Notes: generated by a model not told the origin, from the sequence alone. Shown: positions 1-7,091, counted from the first letter of the stretch. The stretch: 8,602 bases of DNA from Acidimicrobiia bacterium (GCA_019247975.1 JAFBAD010000326.1:1-8602); one strand, 5' to 3'. Translations and numbers: made by a program.

Positions 1-2
1 CG

Positions 3-1427
3 CGTGATGCCGTGCTCGACCTGGTGGCTGCGCTCGTGGACAAGTCGCTCGTCACCACGGTCACCCTGCCCGACGGTGGCATCCGCTACCGGCTGCTGGA
101 CACCATCCGGTTCTTCGCGGGCGAGCAGCTCGACGACCGGGACTTCGAACGGACGAGCGAGCTGCTGCTCGGGTGGGCGGTCGATCTGGCCGACCTGGCG
201 GAGGACGAGATCGACGGTCCGGGCGAGGACGCGGCCTTCGACCGTGTGTCGTTGGAGCAGGACAACCTGATCGCGGCCATCGGGCTCGCCGAGACGGCCG
301 GTGATGCGATCTCGGCGATCGCGATCGCCGCCGTGCTGGCCGTGCGCCTGGACATCGTGGGTCAGTTCGGTGAGGGCATCGCGCTGTGCGAAGAGGTCCT
401 CGCGTGGGCCTCCGACGTCGACCCGGTCGCGCGCCGTCGGCTCGTCCTGCGGGCCGGGAACCTGGCGTTGAGCAGCGGCCGGCTGGACGAGGCGCACACC
501 TTCTACGAGGAGTCGCTCGACCGGGCTCGCGAGCTCGACGATCCGCAAGGCGTGCTCAGCGCGATCAACAACCTGAGCATCACCGCCATGTGGCAGGGGA
601 ACTTCGGGCTGGCGAAGGCGCTCCTCGACCAGGCGCCGACCTCGCCGGACACCTCGCCCGCATCGCTCGCGATCCTCCAGGTGACGCGAGCGGAGCTCGC
701 GCTCTACCGCGGTGAGCTCGATGCTGCGGTGCGATGCCTCGACGCAGTCGCCGACCACGCCGACACCGTCGGCACCTACACGCTCGCGGAGGCCGAGGTG
801 CTGCGCGGGACAGCGCTCTACGCCTCGGGTCGGATCGATGAGGCGAAGGGCCGGTTCGAGACTGCGCAGGAGCACGCCGGCGAGGCGGAGGCGATGGAGT
901 TCCTCGCGCTCGCTCGGCACGGCCTCGGTCTCGTGGCCCTCGAGGTCGACGACGTCGAGGAGGCGAGGCAGCAGTTCGACCGCGCGCTTGCGGACGCGCA
1001 GGGTGCCGGCCACGCCCGGGCGCTCTCCCTGCTGCTCGCCAGCATGGCGCGACTCGAGGCGATGGCCGGTGAGCTCGCAACCGCTCGCGCCCGTTCCGCT
1101 GCGTCGCTGCGGCTGCGGGTGCGGATGGGGGATCGGTTCGGGGTCGCACAGAACCTCGAGGCCGAGGCCGGCCTACTTTCCCTCCAGCGGGACCCCGCTG
1201 CGGGAGTGCGGCTGCTGGGGGCAGCCGCCACCTTGCGGCAGCAGGCGGAAGGACCCGCGTGGCCGGTCGACCAGCAGCGCATCTCCGGAGTCATCGCCGC
1301 TCTGCGGTCTGTGGTCGATGACTTCGACCCGCTCTGGGCCGAGGGTGCGGCGCTGGCCCGGCCCGACCGGCCGCTCGCCGACATCGTCTCCGACCTCTTC
1401 GTCCAAGCCGCCCTCGGCGCGGCCTGA
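3..1427 (+). CDS. C-terminal part of an AfsR/LuxR-type ATPase-TPR transcriptional regulator (partial)
   Basis: The reading frame is open from the first bases, so the gene starts upstream; 474 residues are visible. Residues 4-45 carry the pattern VLDLVAALVDKSLV followed by YRLLDTIRFFAGEQL, which typically follows the NB-ARC/AAA ATPase core of large actinobacterial regulators and cyclase-linked ATPases. Residues about 140-390 are alpha-helical and look like five or six degenerate TPR repeats (for example LALSSGRLDEAHTFYEESL, TALYASGRIDEAKGRFETA, LVALEVDDVEEARQQFDRAL). The C-terminus (about 401-474, starting GVRLLGAAATLRQQ) is the conserved tail of this family. No LuxR-type helix-turn-helix follows the TPRs, so any DNA-binding or cyclase domain must be N-terminal and outside the window. 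Such proteins are ATP-dependent signal switches in which the TPRs sense a ligand or partner. The family is fairly certain; the target and signal are unknown. Confidence 0.85.
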   Translation, partial: RDAVLDLVAALVDKSLVTTVTLPDGGIRYRLLDTIRFFAGEQLDDRDFERTSELLLGWAVDLADLAEDEIDGPGEDAAFDRVSLEQDNLIAAIGLAETAGDAISAIAIAAVLAVRLDIVGQFGEGIALCEEVLAWASDVDPVARRRLVLRAGNLALSSGRLDEAHTFYEESLDRARELDDPQGVLSAINNLSITAMWQGNFGLAKALLDQAPTSPDTSPASLAILQVTRAELALYRGELDAAVRCLDAVADHADTVGTYTLAEAEVLRGTALYASGRIDEAKGRFETAQEHAGEAEAMEFLALARHGLGLVALEVDDVEEARQQFDRALADAQGAGHARALSLLLASMARLEAMAGELATARARSAASLRLRVRMGDRFGVAQNLEAEAGLLSLQRDPAAGVRLLGAAATLRQQAEGPAWPVDQQRISGVIAALRSVVDDFDPLWAEGAALARPDRPLADIVSDLFVQAALGAA

Positions 1428-1438
1428 CCCGGGGCGCG

Positions 1439-1473
1439 TCGAAGGGGCGAGGCCGGGCGCCTCGCCCCTTCGA
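1439..1473. terminator. Bidirectional hairpin terminator between convergent genes
   Basis: A perfect inverted repeat has arms TCGAAGGGGCGAGGC at 1439-1453 and its exact complement at 1459-1473, with a five-base loop CGGGC. It lies 12 bases after the stop of the regulator and 24 bases beyond the stop of the convergent kelch-repeat gene. The 15-bp GC-rich stem would form in either transcript. There is no clear T-run on either side, so it is not a canonical intrinsic terminator; T-poor hairpins between convergent genes are common in high-GC actinobacteria. Confidence 0.75.
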
Positions 1474-1496
1474 TCTCCCTGGTTCCCGCGATCGGG

Positions 1497-3740
1497 TCAG
1501 GTGGCGACGGCGAAGCCGTTGCCGCTCTGCACCACGCCGGTGTTCGAGACCCGGTTGGCGTAGATGTCGGAGGTGCCGCCCGAGCGGGTGTCACCCCAGA
1601 TGACCAGGAACTGGTTGCCGGCGTTCACATCGACCGCAGGGGTTGACTGGTCGAAGGCGGCGCCGGTGACCTTGACCCCGTTGGCGCTCAGCACCGAGCC
1701 GGTCTCGCTGACCCTCGTGCTGTAGATGTCGAAGCTCCCGTTGCGGTTGTCCTGCCAGGCGACCAGGAAGTTGGCGCCGATGGCCGACAGGTAGGGCGAG
1801 GCTTCGGTGACCCCGGTCCGCTTCGAGATCGCGATCCCCGATGCGTTGAGGGCGGTGCCGCTCGTGTTCACCCGGCTGCCGTAGATGTCGAGCGAGGTGT
1901 TCGAGCGGTAGTCCGACCACACCACCATGTAGGTGGTGCCGTTGAAGGCGACGACCGGGTTCGACTGGTCGTGGGCGGCGGTGGAGACGGCGACGCCGCT
2001 CGGGTTGGCCACCGCACCGGCGCTCGTCACCCGGGTGCTGTAGACGTCCATGTTGCCGTCGCTCGGCCGGCGGTCACCCCAGACGACGAGCCAGTTGGAA
2101 CCGTCCGAGGCGACGTTCGGGCGACGCTGGTCGCGCACCGCGGTCGAGATGGCGACGCCGGACGGCGAGCTGATCGTGCCCGTCGAGGTCACCTTCGTGC
2201 CGTAGATGTCGGTCGACGTGCCACTGCGGCCGTCCTGCCAGGCGACGAGCCACTGGCCGGACCGGTTGGCCCGGGCGGTGGGGAAGCTCTGATCGTTCGC
2301 CGCGTTCGACACGACCTTGCCCGACGGGTTCGAGACGACGCCCGAGGTGGACACCTTGGTGCTGTAGATGTTCGTGTCGGTGCCCGAGCGGCGGTCGGTC
2401 CACACGACCAGGAACGACGAGCCGTTCCAGGCGACCGTGGGCTGGGTCTGCTCGCCCGCGGCGGTCGAGATGGGGAAGCCGCTGCCGTCGATCACGTGAC
2501 CGGTGCTGTCGATGCGGGCGCCGTAGATGTCGGGGTTGCCGTTGCGGCCGTCCTGCCAGACGGCGAGCGACTCGCTCCCGCTCCACGCCACCATCGGCGT
2601 GACCTTGTCGTCCTGCACGTTCGAGCCCGCCGGGTCGAACAGCTCCGACGAGTCGAGCGTCCCGTTGTCACCGCTGCCACCTGCCACGAGCACCTTGCCG
2701 CTGGCGAGAGCCGTGGCCGTGTGCTCGGAGCGGTCCTCGACGAGCGAGCCCGTCAGCTGGAACTCGCCGGTCGACGGGTCCCAGATCTCGGCGGAGCCGT
2801 CGCTGCCGTAGCCGCCGGTCACCAGCACCCGGCCATCACTCAGCCGCGTGGCCTGGTGGTAGTCGCGGGCGTAGTTCATGTCGCCGGTGAACGAGAACGT
2901 GTTGGTGGCCGGATCGAAGATCTCCGCTGCGGAGGTCGCCTCGTAGCCGGAACCCTCACCGCCGCTGATGAGCACCCGGCCGTCGAGCAGCGCGGTGGCC
3001 GTGGCTCCGTAGCGCCGGCCTACGCCCATCTGGCCGACCAGGTTCCACGAGTTGCTGCTCTCGCTGTACACCTCAGCAGTCCGGTTGATGGTGTCGTTGC
3101 AGCAGTACTCGTCGGTACCGGCCACCAGCACCTTGGTGTTCGAGACACGCGCCGCGACGTGCTGGTCGCGGTAGTAGTTCATGCCCGCGACGGAGCCGAA
3201 CGTCCCGGTGCTCGGGTCGTACAGCTCTGAAGTCGCCGGCGCGTCGCCCTCGCCGCCGGCGATGAGCACCTTGCCGTCGGCGAGCAACGTCGCCGTGTGG
3301 CGGTAACGGGCGTAGGTCATGCTGCCCGTGCGGGTCCACGTGTTGCTGGCCGGGTCGTAGAGCTCGGCCGTCGCCTGGGCCCCGCTGTTGTAGCCGCCGA
3401 CGGCCAGCACCCGACCGTCCTTCAGCAACGTCATGGTGAACTCCGCACGGATGTCCTTCATGCTCGGTGCGGGGGACCACTGCTTCGTGGCCGGGGTGAA
3501 GAGCTCGGCGGACTTGGTGGACCAGCCGCCGGCAACCAGGACCCGGCCGTCGTTCAACCGGACCGATGCATGGTCGTACCGGGCGGTGCTCATCGAACCG
3601 GCCCGGGTGAAGGCGCCGGCCACGGCCGCGCCGGCTGGAGCCGACTGGGCCGTGGAGAACAGGCCGGCCACGAGCAGCGCCGCGAGGAACGCGGTCGCCA
3701 CCCGGATGGCACGACCTGGTTGGGACGTGGTGATGGACAT
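1497..3740 (-). CDS. Secreted protein with seven kelch repeats plus seven W-D-R/DIY repeats (tandem beta-propellers)
   Basis: This encodes 747 residues from the ATG at 3740, chosen because GAAGGAG lies 8 bases upstream and a signal peptide begins there (basic RAIR at 10-13, hydrophobic 14-29, probable cleavage near residue 34-39). Residues 43-374 contain seven kelch repeats of 45-51 residues, each with the pattern DGRVLVAGG..., then AELYDP.TNTW, as in galactose-oxidase-like propellers. Residues 380-747 contain seven copies of a second repeat of 49-54 residues: P.VAW.G..FLVVW.D.R.G..DIY.TRV...G.V....G..IST...DQ. Both arrays match seven-bladed propellers. The protein ends within the last repeat, with no LPXTG, PEP-CTERM or membrane anchor, so it is probably released. 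The only two cysteines are adjacent (213-214). The galactose oxidase Tyr-Cys site is not evident. It lies 103 bases downstream of the phosphoesterase gene. The substrate is unknown; binding of a polymer, surface or partner enzyme is a guess. Confidence 0.9.
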   Translation of the reverse strand: MSITTSQPGRAIRVATAFLAALLVAGLFSTAQSAPAGAAVAGAFTRAGSMSTARYDHASVRLNDGRVLVAGGWSTKSAELFTPATKQWSPAPSMKDIRAEFTMTLLKDGRVLAVGGYNSGAQATAELYDPASNTWTRTGSMTYARYRHTATLLADGKVLIAGGEGDAPATSELYDPSTGTFGSVAGMNYYRDQHVAARVSNTKVLVAGTDEYCCNDTINRTAEVYSESSNSWNLVGQMGVGRRYGATATALLDGRVLISGGEGSGYEATSAAEIFDPATNTFSFTGDMNYARDYHQATRLSDGRVLVTGGYGSDGSAEIWDPSTGEFQLTGSLVEDRSEHTATALASGKVLVAGGSGDNGTLDSSELFDPAGSNVQDDKVTPMVAWSGSESLAVWQDGRNGNPDIYGARIDSTGHVIDGSGFPISTAAGEQTQPTVAWNGSSFLVVWTDRRSGTDTNIYSTKVSTSGVVSNPSGKVVSNAANDQSFPTARANRSGQWLVAWQDGRSGTSTDIYGTKVTSTGTISSPSGVAISTAVRDQRRPNVASDGSNWLVVWGDRRPSDGNMDVYSTRVTSAGAVANPSGVAVSTAAHDQSNPVVAFNGTTYMVVWSDYRSNTSLDIYGSRVNTSGTALNASGIAISKRTGVTEASPYLSAIGANFLVAWQDNRNGSFDIYSTRVSETGSVLSANGVKVTGAAFDQSTPAVDVNAGNQFLVIWGDTRSGGTSDIYANRVSNTGVVQSGNGFAVAT
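1500..2603 (-). repeat. Seven-copy protein repeat array (W-D-R...DIY type), coding
   Basis: This is the C-terminal half of the kelch-repeat protein (residues 380-747). Seven units of about 156-162 bases each encode the core LVVW-x-D-x-R followed by DIY and R/K-V. At DNA level the complement of the DIY codons recurs as GTAGATGTC or near variants at about 1561, 1723, 1882, 2041 (GTAGACGTC), 2203, 2365 and 2524. Unit 2 has NIY and unit 4 DVY in place of DIY. Unit 5 lacks the terminal DQ. The copies differ widely in sequence, so the array is old and not a recent slippage product. Confidence 0.9.
2619..3614 (-). repeat. Seven-copy kelch repeat array, coding
   Basis: These are residues 43-374 of the secreted double-repeat protein. 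The repeat boundaries are about 43-88, 89-135, 136-181, 182-232, 233-282, 283-327 and 328-374. Each has the glycine pair after a hydrophobic strand (VLVAGG, VLIAGG, VLISGG, VLVTGG) and a later aromatic or hydrophobic residue before DP. Repeat 4 departs from the rest: the double glycine is replaced by GT, and an insertion carries the adjacent cysteines. Seven blades is the usual count for kelch propellers of the galactose oxidase class. Confidence 0.88.
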
Positions 3741-3792
3741 GGGAACTGCTCCTTCGTTCGAATGGGTGGAACGAGGAGCAGGTTCCGGGAGC

Positions 3793-3807
3793 GGGCTCAA
3801 AGAGCCC
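3793..3807 (-). promoter_or_regulatory. Small hairpin in the leader of the kelch-repeat gene
   Basis: GGGCTC at 3793-3798 and GAGCCC at 3802-3807 form a 6-bp stem with a three-base loop. It sits in the 103-base gap between the phosphoesterase stop and the ATG of the kelch-repeat gene, about 50 bases ahead of that ATG. No T-run follows on the minus strand, so it could be a weak terminator or attenuator, an mRNA stability element, or chance. I could not identify a convincing -35/-10 pair in this gap. Confidence 0.3.
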
Positions 3808-3843
3808 TGTGGCCCAGCTATAACCGCAGGTCAGCGGCTGCTT

Positions 3844-5340
3844 TCAGTCGTCGTCGGAGTGCTCGACGTACCACTCCTGCGAGGGGCTCAACGGAGCGCA
3901 CTTCCGAGTGCTCAGGATGAGCTTGCCCTTGGGTGGGGTCGACGAGAAGTCGAAGAAGTCGAGCAGCGCCCCGGGTTTGGGCTCGTCAGCGGTGTAGTTG
4001 CTGAGGTCGTCGGCCGCGTCCAGGGTGCCGAGGTTGAAGGCGTACTCGATCATCCGGGCGAACGACGCGTGGGAGTAGAAGGTGTGGCTCGCGTAGCCCC
4101 CGTCGAGCAGGGGACCGCGCTTGACCCACGGGCTGATCACGATCAGCGGCACGCGGTAGCCGTAGGAGATGCGGTCGTTCAGCGGGGTGACTCCGTCGTC
4201 GATCCCGATCCCGGTGGGCGGCTTGACGTGGTCGTAGAACCCGCCCCACTCGTCCCACCAGACGATGACCGCCGTGTCCTTCCAGTTCGGCCCGTTCATG
4301 ATCGCGTTCACCGCGTTCACGGTTGCGTTCTCGCCGGCACACGCCGTCCGGGGCGGGTGCTCGGTCTCCTCCGGCAGGTACCACGAGACCGCGGGCAGCG
4401 TCCCCGCCTGCGCGTCGTGCACGATGTTCGAAGAATCGACCACGTGGCGGTCCCAGTAGGGGTTTGCGCCGGTGCACGGAGGCTTCTGGCCGGGTGCGCA
4501 GCGGAGCGACTCGATGGCCGAGATGCCCGAGTGGATGAAGTGGCTCTTGGTCCCGTAGTACTTCCACGTCACCCCGGCTGCATCCATGAGGTTCGGCATC
4601 GAGTTGAACCGGAAGCACGGGTAGACGTACGAGAGCTTGCCGGTCAGGTCGATCATCGAGACCGTCGTCTTCAGGTTGTTGTCGCAGCCCCAGGTGGCGC
4701 CCGCGTTGCCTCCCTTCGGGATCCCGTAGATCGCACGGCGGCCGAGGTCGGTGCTGTACCGACCGGACTGCGCAGCAACCGCGAAGACGTTGTTGGCGAA
4801 GCTTGCGCCACGCCACGAGGCGAACATGCGGTCGCCGATGCCGTAGGTGCTCGCGTACGCCCAGTAGTTCGGGATCTGCCCGGCCTGCATCTGGGTGTCC
4901 GCGATGTCCTGCCCGGTCTCCTTCACGATGGCGCCGCCCTCGTGGCAGAAGCCGTCCATCGCCCCGCTGTGCGATCCGGTGGTCCAGGCGGGGTTGTTGT
5001 GCGCGACGTCCTGGGGCATCGGGTCCGGTGCCCGGCCCATCGGGAGGGTGATGGCGCCACCGCCTCTGGCGCACTTCGCCGTCGTCGCCTGGTCGAGTGC
5101 GTTCGTCGGGTCCGGGAAGGCGCCGAAGTAGTGGTCGAAGCTCCGGTTCTCCTTCACGAAGAAGACGATGTGCTTCAACGGCGTCCGCGGGCTCCCGAGC
5201 CGCAGGACGATCGGCACGTGCGCTCGCATCCCATCGGTCGCCGCCGGTGCGGCGCGCGTGGGCGCCACCAGCCAGATGGTCGCCGCCGCGACCGCCATCA
5301 CATAGGCGACGCCCGCGCGCCGCGACACCATCCGCCCCAT
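3844..5340 (-). CDS. Exported phosphoesterase, phospholipase C / acid phosphatase family (PF04185-like)
   Basis: This encodes 498 residues from the ATG at 5340, preferred over the GTG at 5349 because GGGGGA lies about 9 bases upstream of the ATG. Family enzymes hydrolyse phosphate esters, either phospholipid head groups or phosphomonoesters, outside the cytoplasm. Visible family motifs in order are HIVFFVKENRSFDHYFGAFP (metal-site pair E64-N65), PNYWAYAS, the segment GASFANN with S180 at the usual nucleophile position, ETEHPP (H328), WWDEWGGFYDHV (D363, E364, D370, H371), YGYRVPLIVISPWVK and SHTFYSHASFARMIEY (H419, H424, E432). The N-terminus has SRR followed by a hydrophobic stretch and APTRAAPA, an export signal with a weak twin-arginine look; family phospholipases C are often Tat exported. 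The eight cysteines would allow four disulfides. Length is normal for the family, and all core motifs are intact. Whether it prefers phosphatidylcholine, other lipids or monoesters cannot be read from sequence. Confidence 0.92.
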   Translation of the reverse strand: MGRMVSRRAGVAYVMAVAAATIWLVAPTRAAPAATDGMRAHVPIVLRLGSPRTPLKHIVFFVKENRSFDHYFGAFPDPTNALDQATTAKCARGGGAITLPMGRAPDPMPQDVAHNNPAWTTGSHSGAMDGFCHEGGAIVKETGQDIADTQMQAGQIPNYWAYASTYGIGDRMFASWRGASFANNVFAVAAQSGRYSTDLGRRAIYGIPKGGNAGATWGCDNNLKTTVSMIDLTGKLSYVYPCFRFNSMPNLMDAAGVTWKYYGTKSHFIHSGISAIESLRCAPGQKPPCTGANPYWDRHVVDSSNIVHDAQAGTLPAVSWYLPEETEHPPRTACAGENATVNAVNAIMNGPNWKDTAVIVWWDEWGGFYDHVKPPTGIGIDDGVTPLNDRISYGYRVPLIVISPWVKRGPLLDGGYASHTFYSHASFARMIEYAFNLGTLDAADDLSNYTADEPKPGALLDFFDFSSTPPKGKLILSTRKCAPLSPSQEWYVEHSDDD

Positions 5341-5384
5341 TCCGCCCACTTCCCCCAGTGAGAGGCCGCCTTACAGGGCTGGAA

Positions 5385-5395
5385 CGCTAGCGCTA
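5385..5395. promoter_or_regulatory. Overlapping short palindromes upstream of the phosphoesterase
   Basis: CGCTAGCG (5385-5392) and TAGCGCTA (5388-5395) are overlapping perfect palindromes about 45 bases ahead of the phosphoesterase start. On the minus strand TAGCGT here also fits a loose -10 (TAnnnT), but no good -35 is visible. It may be an operator or promoter; support is weak because 8-base palindromes arise by chance in GC-rich DNA. Confidence 0.25.
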
Positions 5396-5400
5396 TTGGC

Positions 5401-5418
5401 GCCGACTGCCATGTCGGC
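5401..5418 (-). terminator. Possible weak hairpin after the VOC gene
   Basis: GCCGAC at 5401-5406 and GTCGGC at 5413-5418 can pair with a six-base loop. It lies 17 bases beyond the VOC-protein stop on the minus strand. There is no T-run. It could partly separate the VOC gene from the phosphoesterase gene 86 bases further on, or be incidental. Confidence 0.3.
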
Positions 5419-5435
5419 CGGGTTGCAGTTGCGCG

Positions 5436-5780
5436 TCAGCGATGTGGCTGGTTGAGCTCGATGACGTTGCCGCTCGGGTCGTTGATGAACGCCTGCATGC
5501 CGGCGCCGGGCGCGGTCTCGAACGGATCGTTCACCTGGACCCCGTGGCTGCGGAGCGCGGCGACGGCGGCGTCCATGTCGTCGATCTCGAGGGCGAAGTG
5601 GTGGCCGGGGTGCGGCGGCTTGTGGCCCTCGATGAGGTGCACCGCGCGCCCGTCGGGCAGACCGAGCCACATCCCGGGGAATCCGAAGTCGGGCCGATCG
5701 AGCACGGTCATGCCCATCACGTCGACGTAGAAGTTCCTCGCCGCATCGAGGTCGGCGACCTCGAGCGCCACGTGCTGCAT
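5436..5780 (-). CDS. VOC-superfamily protein (glyoxalase/bleomycin-resistance/dioxygenase fold)
   Basis: This encodes 114 residues from the ATG at 5780, with GGGGTG 6 bases upstream; an in-frame GTG at 5798 would give 120 residues. The protein is one complete VOC unit with two beta-alpha-beta-beta-beta modules. Module 1 is MQHVALEVADLDAARNFYVD to AVHLIEG, and module 2 is HHFALEIDDMDAAVAALRSH to INDPSGNVIELNQP. Candidate metal ligands are H3, H48 or E51, H61 and E108, which fit the His/Glu positions of metal-binding members. VOC proteins act as lyases, isomerases, dioxygenases or antibiotic-binding proteins, usually as dimers; the sequence does not say which. There is no export signal, so it is cytoplasmic. 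It is divergent from the FAD oxidase, with starts about 46 bases apart (about one base if GTG 5798 and GTG 5800 are used), so the two may share control. A role in aldehyde handling next to an amine oxidase is only a guess. Confidence 0.85.
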   Translation of the reverse strand: MQHVALEVADLDAARNFYVDVMGMTVLDRPDFGFPGMWLGLPDGRAVHLIEGHKPPHPGHHFALEIDDMDAAVAALRSHGVQVNDPFETAPGAGMQAFINDPSGNVIELNQPHR

Positions 5781-5826
5781 CCCGGTCACCCCGATCACGG
5801 TGCGCAGCGTACGAGAATCCGCGTTG
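5781..5826. promoter_or_regulatory. Very short divergent start region between the VOC and FAD-oxidase genes
   Basis: Both promoters must sit within or close to these 46 bases. On the plus strand GAGAAT (5813-5818) lies 8 bases before the ATG at 5827. On the minus strand TACGCT lies 7 bases before the alternative GTG at 5798. Both spacings suit leaderless transcripts, which are common in actinobacteria. No convincing -35 boxes are visible, so this is a low-confidence reading. Confidence 0.3.
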
Positions 5827-7083
5827 ATGGGCGTCGTCGACCGGGTGCTGTGGATCGAGCAGGTCGACCCGCCCGCGGTCGACGACGGTCCACCGGCGCG
5901 CGACGCCGACGTCGTCGTGGTCGGCGCCGGGTACGCAGGGCTGTCCGCGGCGCGCGTGCTCGCAACCGCCGGGCGCTCGGTCACGGTGCTCGAGAAGGAG
6001 CGGCTCGGGTGGGGCGCGCACGCCCGCAACGGCGGGATGGTGATCCCCGAGCTGAAGTCCGGACCACGGACGCTGCGCACGCGGTACGGCGAGTTGGGGG
6101 AGCGCATGTACCGCGAGGTGAACGACGCGTTCGATCACGTGGAAGCACTCGCCACGGGCGAGATCGACTGCGACTACGAACGCACCGGTCAGCTCCACCT
6201 CGCACACGCCGCCCGACTCGTGCCGCACCTCAGAGATCTCGCAGCGGAGCACGCAGGGGAGGGCGAGGACGTCGTCTTCGTGGACCGCGACGAGCTGGCC
6301 GGCGAGATCGGCTCGACCGCCTTCCACGGCGCGATCCGCTACGCCCGGACGGGCGGCCTCCATCCGGCCCGCTTCCATGCAGGGCTTGCGCGCCTCGCGC
6401 GCGCAGCAGGAGCGCGCATCCATGACCGATGCGCGGCGACGAGGCTGGAGCGCGAGGGCGCCGGGTTCCGTGTGATCACACAACAGGGCGCGATCCGCGC
6501 GCAGGACGTCGTCGTCGCCACCAACGCGTACGCCGACGGGTTGCTGCCGGAGCTCCGCCGGCGCGTGCTGCCGATCTCGAGCTTCATCGTCACGACCGAA
6601 CCGCTCGATGCGGCCACGCTCGACGCGATCAGCCCGCGCCGGCGCATGTTCGTCGACACCAAGAACTTCCTCTTCTACTGGCGGACGACGCCCGACGGTC
6701 GCGTCCTCTTCGGCGGGCGACGCAGCCTCGACGACGTCCCGCTGGATGCGGCGCGTGCGTTCCTGGTCGCGTCGCTGCGGCGCATCCACCCGCAGCTCGC
6801 CGGCCGTGCGGTGACCCACCAGTGGTCGGGCCACGTCGCCATCACCCTCGACCGCCTGCCGCACGCCGGCCGCATCCGGGGCGCGTGGTACGCCACCGGG
6901 TGCAACGGCTCCGGCGTGGCCACCAACACCTGGCTCGGCCACCGCATCGGCCAGGCGATCCTCGGTGAAGCGCCGCCGCCCGCGGTGGCCGAGCTGCACC
7001 ACCGCGCGATCCCTGCGCACGGGCTCCGGCGGACCTGGCTGCCGGCCGTGGGCAGCTGGTTCCGCTGGCAGGATCGGTCGTGA
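5827..7083 (+). CDS. FAD-dependent oxidoreductase, DAO family, PuuB (gamma-glutamylputrescine oxidase)-like
   Basis: This encodes 418 residues from the ATG at 5827; a GTG at 5800 would add nine. Family enzymes oxidise amines or D-/N-substituted amino acids with O2, giving an aldehyde or imine, an amine and H2O2. The Rossmann dinucleotide motif VVVVGAGYAGLSAA is at 29-42, with E56 ending strand 2 to hold the ribose. GWGAHARNGG (61-70) corresponds to the GWGASGRNGGQ region typical of PuuB. The C-terminal GHVAITLDRLPHAGR and ATGCNGSGVATN segments match the second FAD-contacting region. A short N-terminal VLWIEQVDPP segment before the Rossmann fold is also usual for the group. No signal peptide is present. 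The PotA- and PotD-like genes downstream on the same strand point to polyamine or similar amine breakdown after import. Exact substrate is open; sarcosine or other amine oxidase activity is possible. Confidence 0.88.
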   Translation: MGVVDRVLWIEQVDPPAVDDGPPARDADVVVVGAGYAGLSAARVLATAGRSVTVLEKERLGWGAHARNGGMVIPELKSGPRTLRTRYGELGERMYREVNDAFDHVEALATGEIDCDYERTGQLHLAHAARLVPHLRDLAAEHAGEGEDVVFVDRDELAGEIGSTAFHGAIRYARTGGLHPARFHAGLARLARAAGARIHDRCAATRLEREGAGFRVITQQGAIRAQDVVVATNAYADGLLPELRRRVLPISSFIVTTEPLDAATLDAISPRRRMFVDTKNFLFYWRTTPDGRVLFGGRRSLDDVPLDAARAFLVASLRRIHPQLAGRAVTHQWSGHVAITLDRLPHAGRIRGAWYATGCNGSGVATNTWLGHRIGQAILGEAPPPAVAELHHRAIPAHGLRRTWLPAVGSWFRWQDRS

Positions 7084-7091
7084 AAACGCCG

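Noticed and set aside
1500..2603. Regular spacing of GTAGATGTC suggesting a CRISPR-like or noncoding tandem repeat
   Set aside because: The period is about 156-162 bases with strongly diverged units, and it is fully explained by the seven protein repeats.
1971..3230. A 419-codon open frame on the plus strand
   Set aside because: It lies antisense to the repeat protein. Its apparent repeats (GAVDVGVAV and similar) are merely the complement of the W-D-R/DIY repeats.
3741..3800. A 20-residue N-terminal extension of the kelch-repeat protein from a TTG at 3800
   Set aside because: The extension would precede a clear signal peptide and spans the good GAAGGAG ribosome binding site for the ATG at 3740.
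3433..5361. A 642-codon open frame on the plus strand
   Set aside because: It is the antisense of the phosphoesterase gene, whose motifs are intact. The product is Arg/Val/Gly/Pro-rich low-complexity sequence without a start context or family.
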